Assembly: GCA_016214955.1 (NCBI GenBank)
Contig: JACRMN010000019.1
Span: 124,001 to 188,000, forward strand
Length of the DNA: 64,000 nt
Direction of reading: 5' to 3'
Source of the DNA: Deltaproteobacteria bacterium
GTDB taxonomy: Bacteria; Myxococcota; Myxococcia; Myxococcales; Anaeromyxobacteraceae
This document shows positions 16,254 through 24,216 of the stretch, one piece after another. A model generated the notes under the pieces. It had not been told where the DNA came from and ran no database searches. It was given only the letters and a program-made list of their open reading frames with translations. Each line of letters begins with the position of its first letter. Within the stretch, counting starts at the first letter, position 1. Position numbers and translations under genes: made by a program.

Positions 16254-18002
16254 ATGGCCGACGAGCAGAAGCCTAGCGCTCCCCAGGCTGCGGCCCCGAA
16301 GCCGGCGCCGCCCCCGGGCCCGCCCGCGCCGCCGCCGCCCAAGAACCCGGGAATGGTGACGCTCACCATCGACGGCAAGGAAGCGGTGGTGAAGCCGGGC
16401 ACGCTGGTGATCGAGGCGGCGCGCCAGGTGGGCGTCGACGTCCCGCACTACTGCTACCACAAGCGGCTCACCGTCGCGGCCAACTGCCGGATGTGCCTGG
16501 TGGAGATGTCCAACTCGCCGGGCGGCAAGCTACAGCCGGCCTGCCAGGCCACCGTGGCCGAGGGCGTGGCGGTCAAGACCGAGACGCCCAAGGTGAAGGA
16601 CCAGCAGCGCGCCGTGCTCGAGTTCCTGCTGCTCAACCACCCGGTCGATTGCCCCATCTGCGACCAGGCCGGCGAGTGCAAGCTGCAGGACTACTACATG
16701 TCCTACGACCAGCAGGCGTCGCGGCTCGACATGCCCAAGCTGGTGAAGTCGAAGCGCCTGCCGCTGGGCCCCACCGTCACCCTCGACAACGAGCGCTGCA
16801 TCCTCTGCACCCGCTGCGTCCGCTTCATGCGCGAGGTGGCCAAGGCCCCGCAGCTCGGCGTCGCCCGCCGCGGCAGCCGCAGCTACATCACCACCTTCCC
16901 GGGCCAGCCGCTCGACAGCAAGTACTCCGGCAACGTGGTGGACATCTGCCCGGTGGGCGCGCTCACCTCCACCGACTTCCGCTTCCAGGGCCGCGTCTGG
17001 TTCCTCTCCAGCGCCCGGAGCATCTGCACCGGCTGCAGCCGCGGCTGCAACGTGCACCTCGACTACATGCGCGACTCCACCTACCGGCTGCGGCCCCGCG
17101 AGTGCGAGGCCGTCAACCAGGAGTGGATGTGCGACCAGGGGCGCACCACCTTCAAGCCCTGGAACACCGACCGCGTGCTGCAGGCGCGGGTGGGGCGCGG
17201 GGAGGCCAAGGCCGCCAGGCGGGCCGAGGCGGTGGCCCAGGCCGCGGCCCGGCTCCAGGAGAGCGCCGCCAAGGGGCAGCTCGCGGCCCTGTTCTCGCCC
17301 GGCTGCTCCCTCGAGGACCTGCTGGCGGCCTGCGCCGTGGCCAAGGGCCTGGGGCTCACCGAGGTGTACGTGGGCGGCCGGCCCGACGGCTGGCAGGACG
17401 AGTTCCTGAAGCGGGCCGACGAGAACCCCAACCGCAGGGGGCTGGAGCTGGCGGCGGCCGCCGCCGGCCTGGCGGTGCGCTCCATCGCCGAGCTGGCCAA
17501 GGCCATCGCCGACGGCAAGGCCAAGGCGCTGTGGGCGGTGGGGAGCAAGGTCCCGTCCCCGACGGCGGCGGCGGTCTTCGCCCGCCTCGAGACCTTCGTG
17601 TGCCAGGCCTCGAGCCAGGACGACGTGGCCCGGGCGGCCACGGTGCTGCTGCCCCAGGCGCCGGTGCCCGAGACCGACGGCACCTTCGTGAACTTCGCCG
17701 GCCGGGCGCAGCGCTTCGAGCGCGCCTACCCGCCGCGCGGCGAGTCGCGGCCGGGCTGGGCGCTCTGCGCCGAGCTGGGCCAGGCCCTGGGCCAGGCCAC
17801 CGCCTGGACCAGCGCCCGCGAGGTCTTCCAGGCGCTCGGCCGGGGGCTGGCGCTCGGCGACTTCACCTGGGACCTGCCGCCGGCCTCGCGCGCTCGCGCG
17901 CTCTCGCCGGCGCCGGCCGGCACGGTGGACGGGCGCCTCCCGGGCTACCGGGAGTCGGCCGACAAGGTCGCCGCCGACATTCGCGCCAAGGTGACGGGCT
18001 AG
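16254..18002 (+). CDS. nuoG: NADH-quinone oxidoreductase subunit G, short form keeping the N7 motif
   Basis: A 582-residue NuoG, much shorter than E. coli NuoG (908). Cluster ligands are visible in order: [2Fe-2S] C67, C78, C81, C97; the His-ligated cluster H129, C133, C136, C142; [4Fe-4S] C182, C185, C188, C232; and the extra N7-type motif C258, C261, C265, C293. The molybdopterin-like domain that follows is reduced to about 280 residues. The first 33 residues are an Ala/Pro-rich extension before the ferredoxin fold. NuoG normally takes electrons from NuoE/NuoF, which are not in this window, so partners must be encoded elsewhere or replaced. Confidence 0.93.
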   Translation: MADEQKPSAPQAAAPKPAPPPGPPAPPPPKNPGMVTLTIDGKEAVVKPGTLVIEAARQVGVDVPHYCYHKRLTVAANCRMCLVEMSNSPGGKLQPACQATVAEGVAVKTETPKVKDQQRAVLEFLLLNHPVDCPICDQAGECKLQDYYMSYDQQASRLDMPKLVKSKRLPLGPTVTLDNERCILCTRCVRFMREVAKAPQLGVARRGSRSYITTFPGQPLDSKYSGNVVDICPVGALTSTDFRFQGRVWFLSSARSICTGCSRGCNVHLDYMRDSTYRLRPRECEAVNQEWMCDQGRTTFKPWNTDRVLQARVGRGEAKAARRAEAVAQAAARLQESAAKGQLAALFSPGCSLEDLLAACAVAKGLGLTEVYVGGRPDGWQDEFLKRADENPNRRGLELAAAAAGLAVRSIAELAKAIADGKAKALWAVGSKVPSPTAAAVFARLETFVCQASSQDDVARAATVLLPQAPVPETDGTFVNFAGRAQRFERAYPPRGESRPGWALCAELGQALGQATAWTSAREVFQALGRGLALGDFTWDLPPASRARALSPAPAGTVDGRLPGYRESADKVAADIRAKVTG

Positions 18003-18014
18003 GGAGGGGAACAC

Positions 18015-19340
18015 GTGCGACGCCTCGTCGGAATGATCGTCTTCCTCGTCGTCTTCCCGCTGGTGCTGGTGGGCTTCGGCTATGCCGCCTACGCCGTCGC
18101 CGGCCTGGCGGCCTCGGCCTTCCTCTCCTGGGGGCTGCAGCCGGCCTACGGGACGGCGCTCGCCAACGTCGTCTTCCTGATGCTGGTGTTCGTGATGCTC
18201 ACGGCCACCGGCCTCACCATCGGCGAGCGCAAGTGGTCGGCGCTGATGCAGAACCGCATCGGCCCCAACCGCATCCGTCCCTTCGGCAACCCGCTGGCCG
18301 GGCTGCCCTACATCCTGGCCGACGGGCTGAAGACCCTGACCAAGGAGAACATCCAGCCCTCCGCGCGCTCCAAGTTCCTCTACGAGATGGCGCCGGTCAT
18401 CTCCCTGGCCCCGGCCTTCGCGCTCTTCGCGGTCATCCCGGTGGGTCCCAGGGTGGCGGTCTCGGGCCAGCAGGTGGCGCTGCAGGTGGCCAGCCCCGAC
18501 GCCGGGCTGCTCTACCTCTTCGCCATCGCCTCGCTGGCAGTGTACGGCACCTCCATCGCCGGCTGGGCCTCCAACAACAAGCTGGCCATCCTCGGCGGCG
18601 TGCGGGCCTCGTCGCAGATGATCAGCTACGAGGTCTCGCTGGGCCTGTCGCTGGTGGGCGCCATGATGGCCTACGGCACCCTGCGGCTCGAGGAGATGAG
18701 CGTCGCCCAGGGCAAGCTGCTCTGGGGGGTGCTGCCGCAGCTGGGCTTCATCCTCCAGCCGGTGGGCCTGGTGCTCTTCTTCGCCTCGGCCTTCGCCGAG
18801 ACCAAGCGCGCCCCCTTCGACCTGCCCGAGGGCGAGAGCGAGATCGTCGGCTACTTCGTCGAGTACCCCGGCATGAAGTTCGCCATGATGATGCTGGCGG
18901 AGTTCATCGAGGTGGTGGTGCTGGCCGGCGTCACCGTGGCGGTGTTCCTGGGCGGCTGGCACCCCATCGTCTTCGAGGGCTGGCTCAAGGCCAACCTGTC
19001 GCCGCTGGCCTTCGCCGCGGTGTGCGCCGGCGCCTTCATGCTGAAGACCATCGCGCTGGCCTGGCTGCAGCTGGTCATCCGCTGGACGCTGCCCCGCTTC
19101 CGCTTCGACCAGATCCAGAAGCTCTGCTGGAAGATGATGCTGCCCTTCGCGCTCGCCAACGTCTTCCTCACCGGTGCGCTGGTGCTGGCCGACCCCACGC
19201 TGGAGTGGCTGGCCATCGTCGGCATCGTCGAGATCGTCGCCCTGGTCGCCCTCACCGCCGCTGCCACCAAGGCCCCCGAGCCCGCCCACGGCGAGCACGG
19301 CCACGGCGGCGCCCACGCCGCCCCCGCCCACGGTCACTAG
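18015..19340 (+). CDS. nuoH: NADH-quinone oxidoreductase subunit H, second copy, with His-rich C-terminus
   Basis: A 441-residue NuoH. Motifs ERKWSALMQNRIGPNRIRPFG, AETKRAPFDLPEGESEIVGYF and IRWTLPRFRFDQ are intact. The last roughly 20 residues are rich in His, Gly and Ala (AHGEHGHGGAHAAPAHGH), echoing the His-rich loop of NuoL. The start is GTG at 18015 with GGGAGGGG upstream. The gene follows nuoG by 12 bases. It is the only strictly membrane-core subunit besides NuoA in this operon, so the operon alone cannot build a membrane arm. Confidence 0.94.
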   Translation: MRRLVGMIVFLVVFPLVLVGFGYAAYAVAGLAASAFLSWGLQPAYGTALANVVFLMLVFVMLTATGLTIGERKWSALMQNRIGPNRIRPFGNPLAGLPYILADGLKTLTKENIQPSARSKFLYEMAPVISLAPAFALFAVIPVGPRVAVSGQQVALQVASPDAGLLYLFAIASLAVYGTSIAGWASNNKLAILGGVRASSQMISYEVSLGLSLVGAMMAYGTLRLEEMSVAQGKLLWGVLPQLGFILQPVGLVLFFASAFAETKRAPFDLPEGESEIVGYFVEYPGMKFAMMMLAEFIEVVVLAGVTVAVFLGGWHPIVFEGWLKANLSPLAFAAVCAGAFMLKTIALAWLQLVIRWTLPRFRFDQIQKLCWKMMLPFALANVFLTGALVLADPTLEWLAIVGIVEIVALVALTAAATKAPEPAHGEHGHGGAHAAPAHGH

Positions 19341-19346
19341 AGCGCC

Positions 19347-20039
19347 ATGCCCTACAAGGTCATCGAGGACAGCCCGGCCGACTTCCGCGAGCGGCTCTTC
19401 CTGCCGGAGGTGATCCGCGGCGTCGGGATCATCGCCAAGCAGTTCTGGCGGAACTTCTTCCTGCAGCGGGACCCGAACCCCGACATCCTGCTGCGCAAGA
19501 CGCCCACCGTCACCATCCAGTACCCGGAGGAGAAGCAGCCCTATCCGCCCGGCTACCGCGGCCTGCACCGGCTGGTGCCGCGCGAGGACGGCAAGCCCCG
19601 CTGCGTGGCCTGCTACATGTGCGCCACCGTCTGCCCGGCGCAGTGCATCTACATCGAGGCCGACGAGGTCGAGGGCGACCCCATCGAGAAGTACCCCAAG
19701 CGCTTCGTCATCGACGAGCTGCGATGCGTCGTCTGCGGCTTCTGCGTGGAGGCCTGCCCCAAGGACGCCATCCGCATGGACACCGGCGAGCACGCCCCGC
19801 CGACCTACACGCGCGAGGGGCAGCTGCTCGACGAGAAGGCGCTGCTGCGCGGCGCCCCGGTCTCGTACCAGTACGACCCGTGGCTGCGCCGCGGCGCCAC
19901 GGCGGTGGACCCGAAGAAGCTCGAGGAGATGCGCCAGAGGGCCAAGCCCTTCCCGGCCGGCGCCACGGACGAGCTCTCGCAGACCCCGGGCTTCTCGGTG
20001 CGCCAGCTGGCGGCCGAGGCCAAGGGGCGCGGCGCCTAA
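19347..20039 (+). CDS. nuoI: NADH-quinone oxidoreductase subunit I, second copy
   Basis: A 230-residue NuoI with two complete [4Fe-4S] motifs: C86, C89, C92, C96 and C127, C130, C133, C137. A C-terminal extension of about 70 residues (YDPWLRRG and a charged helix) has more complex sequence than the Ala/Pro tail of copy 1. The ATG at 19347 is 6 bases after nuoH2. It ends the nuoABCDGHI operon and is followed by a hairpin. Confidence 0.94.
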   Translation: MPYKVIEDSPADFRERLFLPEVIRGVGIIAKQFWRNFFLQRDPNPDILLRKTPTVTIQYPEEKQPYPPGYRGLHRLVPREDGKPRCVACYMCATVCPAQCIYIEADEVEGDPIEKYPKRFVIDELRCVVCGFCVEACPKDAIRMDTGEHAPPTYTREGQLLDEKALLRGAPVSYQYDPWLRRGATAVDPKKLEEMRQRAKPFPAGATDELSQTPGFSVRQLAAEAKGRGA

Positions 20040-20068
20040 GCCGCTTCGCCTGCCGCGCGCGTCGCCAG

Positions 20069-20088
20069 GGGCCCGGGCAACCGGGCCC
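20069..20088. terminator. Hairpin between convergent nuoI2 and ampG-like genes
   Basis: GGGCCCGG (20069-20076) pairs with CCGGGCCC (20081-20088) across a GCAA tetraloop. There is only a short T-rich trail (GTTTC) after it on the plus strand. It sits 30 bases past the nuoI2 stop and just past the stop of the minus-strand permease gene, so it could serve both. Confidence 0.55.
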
Positions 20089-20096
20089 TCGGCGTT

Positions 20097-21428
20097 TCAG
20101 GAGACGTCAGCCGGGGCGGAGGCCACGTCGCGCTGGCCCAGCGGCGCCACCCGGCCCAGGAAGAGGAAGCCGGGGAGGGCCACGGCGGTGGCGCAGGTGA
20201 CGAAGAAGAGCGGGTAGCCGAGCGCCTCCACCAGGTAGCCGGAGGGGAGGCCGGCGGCCCAGCGCCCCAGGCCGAAGAGGCTGGTGAGCAGGGCGAACTG
20301 GGTGGCCGAGTGCCTGCGGTCGCAGACCCGCAGCAGCAGCGCCGCCTGGGCGGTGGAGGCCATGCCCTGGGCGCCGTACTCGGCGGCGATGCCCACGTAG
20401 GTCCAGCCCCGGGTCGCGGCCGAGAGCGCCGGCAGCCCGGCGCAGGCGGTGACCTCGAGGGGCACCGCGCGCGACACGGCGGCGGCGGCGTAGAAGAGGT
20501 TGGCGCCGGCCTGGGCCACGCCGAAGATCCAGAGCGCCCGCCCCAGCCCCAGCCGGGAGGTGAGGCCGGTGGCCAGCACCGTCCCGCCGATGGTGGCCAG
20601 GGTGCCCACCGTCTTCACGGCCGCCCCGGCCTCGGCGTTGCCGAAGCACAGGTCCTTGAGGAACGGGTTCACCATCGTGCCGGCCATGTTGTCGCCGAGC
20701 TTGTAGAAGACCAGGAACAGCGCCAGCGGCACGGCGTCCTCGCGCCGGAAGAAGAGGCGGAAGGGCTCGGTGACCGCCGCCCCCAGGGAGCGGGGGGCCG
20801 GGGCGGGCCTGTCGGGCTCGGGGGAGGCCAGGGTGAGGGCGATGAAGGCCAGGAAGGCGGCCCCGGTGAGCAGGAAGACCAGCGGCCAGCCCAGCCAGTC
20901 GGAGAGCGAGACCGCCACCGCGCCGGCCAGCAGCATGCCCAGCCGGTAGTAGATGGCCTTGGTGCCGGCCACGGCGGCGTGCTCCTCGGGCCGGACGTAC
21001 TCCACCGAGTAGGCGTCGTAGGCGATGTCCTGGGTGGCGGCCAGGAAGGCCACCGCCAGCGCCAGGAGCCCCACCCACAGCGCCGCGTCGCCCACCGGCA
21101 GGCCGGCGCGCCTGTCGGCGAGCGCCTTCCAGGCCAGCGCCGCCAGGGCCCCGAAGACCAGGGCCAGGAGGAGCTGGGTGATCACCACCCAGCTGCGCCG
21201 GCGGCCGGGCCAGGCGAGTGCGTAGCGATCGACGAGCGGCGCCCAGAGGAACTTGAGGGTCCAGGGCACCGACACGCCGGAGAGCAGGCCGATGGAGCGG
21301 CGCGAGACGCCCAGGTCCACCAGGAAGAACTGCAGCGCGTTGAAGACGAAGCCCAGCGGCATGCCCGAGGGGACGGAGAGCAGGCCCAGGAGCTGGATGC
21401 GCTTGGTGAAGACGATGCGGCGGGACAA
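20097..21428 (-). CDS. MFS transporter, AmpG-like muropeptide permease
   Basis: A 443-residue major facilitator protein with about 12 hydrophobic helices. The N-terminus (GLLSVPSGMPLGFVFNALQFFLVDLGVSRR, then LLSGVSVPWTLKFLWAPLVDRY) follows the AmpG pattern, in which the first loop reads PWxxKxxWAPLxDR. The segment AATQDIAYDAYSVEYVRPEEH is also typical of AmpG (Q-D-x-x-x-D-A). AmpG imports anhydromuropeptides for cell-wall recycling; other members of this clade carry different solutes, so the substrate is inferred. The start is TTG at 21428, the only initiation codon close to the first helix. It is transcribed convergently to nuoI2 and divergently from the PEGA lipoprotein gene. Confidence 0.75.
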   Translation of the reverse strand: MSRRIVFTKRIQLLGLLSVPSGMPLGFVFNALQFFLVDLGVSRRSIGLLSGVSVPWTLKFLWAPLVDRYALAWPGRRRSWVVITQLLLALVFGALAALAWKALADRRAGLPVGDAALWVGLLALAVAFLAATQDIAYDAYSVEYVRPEEHAAVAGTKAIYYRLGMLLAGAVAVSLSDWLGWPLVFLLTGAAFLAFIALTLASPEPDRPAPAPRSLGAAVTEPFRLFFRREDAVPLALFLVFYKLGDNMAGTMVNPFLKDLCFGNAEAGAAVKTVGTLATIGGTVLATGLTSRLGLGRALWIFGVAQAGANLFYAAAAVSRAVPLEVTACAGLPALSAATRGWTYVGIAAEYGAQGMASTAQAALLLRVCDRRHSATQFALLTSLFGLGRWAAGLPSGYLVEALGYPLFFVTCATAVALPGFLFLGRVAPLGQRDVASAPADVS

Positions 21429-21492
21429 GGTGCGGCGAGCGTACGCGCAGGGGCCCGGGGGCGCCAGTTCCGGCCGGCGCGCCCGGCCCCCC

Positions 21493-21530
21493 CCGGGAAC
21501 GGTGAGTTCCCGGCCGGCCTCGGCTATCTT
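21493..21530 (+). promoter_or_regulatory. Promoter of the PEGA lipoprotein operon with an overlapping palindrome
   Basis: A -10 box TATCTT at 21525-21530 lies eight bases before the ATG at 21539; the matching -35 (GTGAGT, 21502-21507) is weak. The -35 region is covered by a perfect inverted repeat, CCGGGAAC (21493-21500) and GTTCCCGG (21506-21513) with a 5-base centre, which looks like an operator. An mRNA starting at the expected point would be leaderless. Confidence 0.45.
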
Positions 21531-21538
21531 CCCTGTCC

Positions 21539-22150
21539 ATGTGCAACCGGATCCTCGGCGCGATGGCCCTGTGCGGCGTGCTCGCCTGCGCCACCGAGAA
21601 GCAGGCCTGGAGCGAGGCGCTCCCGGTGCAGGTCGAGGTGCTGCTCGAGGTGCTCCCTCCCGAGGCCGCCGTGATCCTGGACGGCGCGGTGGTGGGCGCG
21701 GGGACGACCACCCTGAAGCTCGGCGCCGCCCCGGCGACGGTGCAGGTGACCGCCGACGGCTTCGAGGCGCTCCAGGTGACGCTGGATCCGAAGCTCCACG
21801 CCGGGGCGCGGGTGGGGATGGTGCTGCGCCCCTCCGGCTACGGCGAGGGGCGGCCGCTGGCCATCGACGACGCCAACGGCCTGGCCGCGGCCTCGGGCTG
21901 GCTGCTGCGGGCCGGGCGCGTGGCCGACGCCACCGCCTACGCCGAGCGGGCGGTGCAGGCGTCGCCGGCCGCGCCGGCGCCCCGCCGGGCGCTGGGGCTG
22001 GCGCTGGCCAAGCAGGGGAAGAGAGGCCGGGCGGCCCAGGAGCTGTCGCAGTACCTGCAGCTCGCGCCCGGCGCCGCCGACAGGGCCGAGATCGAGGCGG
22101 CGGTGGAGCGCTTCCGCGGCGACATCTCCATCCCGCCGCGCGGCTACTAG
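21539..22150 (+). CDS. PEGA-domain lipoprotein with TPR-like C-terminus
   Basis: A 203-residue protein. A short hydrophobic signal ends at Cys18 (GVLAC), a plausible though not ideal lipobox, so it is likely a lipoprotein. Residues about 28-100 form a PEGA-type beta domain: VEVLLEVLPPEAAVILDGAVVGAG, then ATVQVTADGFE. Residues about 108-190 read as two or more TPR-like helices (LRAGRVADATAYAERAVQ, then LAKQGKRGRAAQELSQYLQL). Such proteins are common in Myxococcota envelopes; function is not known. It is the first gene of a three-gene operon, 15 bases before moaB. Confidence 0.7.
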   Translation: MCNRILGAMALCGVLACATEKQAWSEALPVQVEVLLEVLPPEAAVILDGAVVGAGTTTLKLGAAPATVQVTADGFEALQVTLDPKLHAGARVGMVLRPSGYGEGRPLAIDDANGLAAASGWLLRAGRVADATAYAERAVQASPAAPAPRRALGLALAKQGKRGRAAQELSQYLQLAPGAADRAEIEAAVERFRGDISIPPRGY

Positions 22151-22165
22151 CGGACCGGAGGACCG

Positions 22166-22687
22166 ATGGGCCACCACGAGCACAGGGCCGAGGCGCCGCG
22201 CAGCGTGGCCATCTTCGTGGTCACCGCCTCCGACACCCGCGGCGAGGCCGAGGACGAGAGCGGCGCCTTCCTGCTGGCCGCGGCGGCCGCCGCCGGCCAC
22301 CGCGTCTGCGGCCGGCGCGTGGTCCGCGACGAGCCGGAGCAGATCCGGGCGGCGCTGCGCGAGGCCGCGGCCGCCGGGGCCGAGGCCATCCTGGTGAACG
22401 GGGGCACCGGCATCGCCGGGCGCGACCGCACCTACGAGGCGGTGGACGGCCTGCTGCAGAAGCGGCTCGACGGCTTCGGCGAGCTCTTCCGCATGCTGTC
22501 CTTCCAGGAGATCGGCAGCGCCGCCATGCTCTCGCGGGCGGTGGCGGGGGTGTGGGAGGGGCGGGCGGTGTTCTCCATGCCCGGCTCGCTGGCGGCGGTG
22601 AAGCTGGCCTGGACGCGGCTCCTCGGCCCGGAGCTGCCCCACGTGCTGCGCGAGCTGCGCAAGGACGCCGGCGGTCACCGCCCCTAG
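22166..22687 (+). CDS. moaB: MoaB/Mog family molybdopterin biosynthesis protein
   Basis: A 173-residue single-domain MoaB/MogA fold. Visible motifs are VTASDTRGEAEDESG near the N-terminus, NGGTGIAGRDRTYEAV (the MPT-binding GGTG loop) near residues 75-90 and the FSMPGSLAAVKLA motif near 135. MoaB/Mog proteins adenylylate molybdopterin before molybdenum insertion. It is translated from an ATG preceded by GGAGGA and sits between the PEGA lipoprotein and a TIGR02757 gene. No other molybdenum-cofactor gene is in the window. Confidence 0.85.
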   Translation: MGHHEHRAEAPRSVAIFVVTASDTRGEAEDESGAFLLAAAAAAGHRVCGRRVVRDEPEQIRAALREAAAAGAEAILVNGGTGIAGRDRTYEAVDGLLQKRLDGFGELFRMLSFQEIGSAAMLSRAVAGVWEGRAVFSMPGSLAAVKLAWTRLLGPELPHVLRELRKDAGGHRP

Positions 22688-22711
22688 GCCCCCGCCCGCC
22701 GGGGAGCGACC

Positions 22712-23656
22712 ATGCCGCGCCCGCGCCGCCTCTCGCCCGCCCGGGCCGCCCTGCTGGGCCCGGCCCTGGACCGCTTCCAGCGCGGCTACGACGCCGCGGC
22801 CCGCATCGGCTTCGACCCGGTGGAGCTGCCGCGCCGCTATCGCGACCCGGGCGACGCCGAGCTGGTGGGGCTGCTGGCGGCGGCGCTGGCCTACGGCCGG
22901 GCCGACCTCTTCAAGCCGCAGCTGGAGAAGGTGCTGGCCGCCATGGGCCCGGAGCCGGCGCGCTTCGCCGCGGCGCTGGCCGAGCGGCCCGAGGCCGGTC
23001 CCTTCGCCGCCTTCCGCTACCGCTTCAACCGGCCCGAGGACGTGGCGGCGCTGGTGGCCGCGGCCGGCTGGCTGCGGCGGGAGCACGGCTCGCTGGGCGC
23101 CCGCTTCGCCGCGCTGCTCGGCGAGGAGCAGGGGAGCGGCGAGGCCCTGCGGCGGGCCCTGGCCCGCTTCGGGCGCGAGCTGCGGGAGGCGCCGCCGGTG
23201 GCCGGGCTCCTGCGGCGGCGCGGCCGGCGCGGCCTGGCCCACCTCCTGCCGGACGCGGCGCTGCCCGGGGCCTGCAAGCGCTGGAACCTCTACCTGCGCT
23301 GGATGGTGCGCGGGCCCGACGCCGTGGACCTGGGCCTGTGGCGCGGGGTCTCGCCGGCGGTGCTCTGCATCCCCCTCGACACCCACGTGGCCCGCATCGC
23401 CCGCTACCTCGGGCTCACCGACCGCAGCGACCTCACCTGGCGCACCGCCGCCGAGATCACCGCCAACCTCCGGCTCCTCGATCCGGCCGACCCGGTGCGC
23501 TTCGACTTCGCCCTCTGCCACCTGGGGATGAGCGGCGCCTGTCCGGCGCGGCGCGACCCCCAGAAGTGCGCCGCTTGCCCGCTGCGGGAGCACTGCCGGG
23601 CGAAGGCGCGGGGCGCCGGGCGCCAGCCTGACTGCGGCTTCCGCAGCACGCCGTAG
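22712..23656 (+). CDS. TIGR02757 family protein (DUF2400), Fe-S cluster motif
   Basis: A 314-residue protein of the uncharacterised TIGR02757/DUF2400 family. Features seen are the N-terminal LLAAALAYGRADLFKPQLEKVL segment, a central CKRWNLYLRWMVR motif, PLDTHVARIARYLGL, and a C-terminal four-cysteine motif C-x8-C-x2-C-x5-C (CPARRDPQKCAACPLREHC). The last resembles the [4Fe-4S] loop of endonuclease III, and the overall helical pattern suggests a distant HhH-GPD relative. No function is established. It is third in an operon after moaB (24-base gap). Confidence 0.8.
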   Translation: MPRPRRLSPARAALLGPALDRFQRGYDAAARIGFDPVELPRRYRDPGDAELVGLLAAALAYGRADLFKPQLEKVLAAMGPEPARFAAALAERPEAGPFAAFRYRFNRPEDVAALVAAAGWLRREHGSLGARFAALLGEEQGSGEALRRALARFGRELREAPPVAGLLRRRGRRGLAHLLPDAALPGACKRWNLYLRWMVRGPDAVDLGLWRGVSPAVLCIPLDTHVARIARYLGLTDRSDLTWRTAAEITANLRLLDPADPVRFDFALCHLGMSGACPARRDPQKCAACPLREHCRAKARGAGRQPDCGFRSTP

Positions 23657-23730
23657 CGGGTATCGCAGGCGCCTGGCCCGCAACCGAGGCTGAGGGGGGC
23701 CGTCCCGAAGATCCTGCCCGTCAGGGCGGC

Positions 23731-23746
23731 GCCCGGCGCTCCGGGC
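23731..23746. terminator. Short hairpin between convergent genes
   Basis: GCCCGG (23731-23736) and CCGGGC (23741-23746) pair across a CGCT loop, touching the stop codon of the flagellar-rod-like gene. There is no T tract. It is the best hairpin in the 89-base gap between TIGR02757 and that gene. Confidence 0.3.
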
Positions 23747-24096
23747 TACCCGCGCACGCTGAGCAGCGCCGCGGTCAGGTCGTCGGCGGTGCGCAGCGAG
23801 GTCAGGTTGGCGCGGTAGGCGGCCGAAGCGGCCATCTGGCTCACCAGCTCGGTGGCGAGGTCGGTGCCCGAGCCGGCGCCGTAGCCAAGCGCGGCGGCGT
23901 CGAGCCGCGCCTCGAGCCGCGGGTCGTTGCCGGGGACGGCCCGGGCCTCCACGCCGCCCCCGGGCCGCTCGGCGGCGTCCACCGCCAGCGGGGTGAAGCC
24001 GGGCGTGAGCGCGTTGGCGAGGTTGTGGGCGGAGGTGGAGAGGCGGAGGGCCGAGGCGGCCAGCCCGGAGCGGGCGACGTCGAAGATCGATCCCAT
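23746..24096 (-). CDS. Small flagellar basal-body rod-like protein (FlgC-like), isolated
   Basis: A 116-residue protein. The N-terminus (IFDVARSGLAASALRLSTSAHNLANALTPGF) matches the flagellar rod/hook family motif (L-x-x-x-x-x-N-x-A-N). The C-terminus (TDLATELVSQMAASAAYRANLTSLRTAD) matches the paired C-terminal helix, where FlgC reads EMVNTMSASRSYQAN. The middle is short and lacks the usual FlgC sequence. The ATG at 24096 was chosen because it has GAGGG upstream and starts the motif; a longer frame to 24168 has no homologous content. No other flagellar gene is nearby, so it may be a stray paralogue. Confidence 0.65.
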   Translation of the reverse strand: MGSIFDVARSGLAASALRLSTSAHNLANALTPGFTPLAVDAAERPGGGVEARAVPGNDPRLEARLDAAALGYGAGSGTDLATELVSQMAASAAYRANLTSLRTADDLTAALLSVRG

Positions 24097-24216
24097 GTGG
24101 CCCTCGCGAGACGCGCCCCCGAAGCTCCTTCGGCACGCGGCGTTCCGGCCGATAAGGGCGGCCTGCAAGTGCCCGTCGAGCCTGGGGTCCGGGCCGCGGC
24201 CCGGGGGCGCAGCCGG

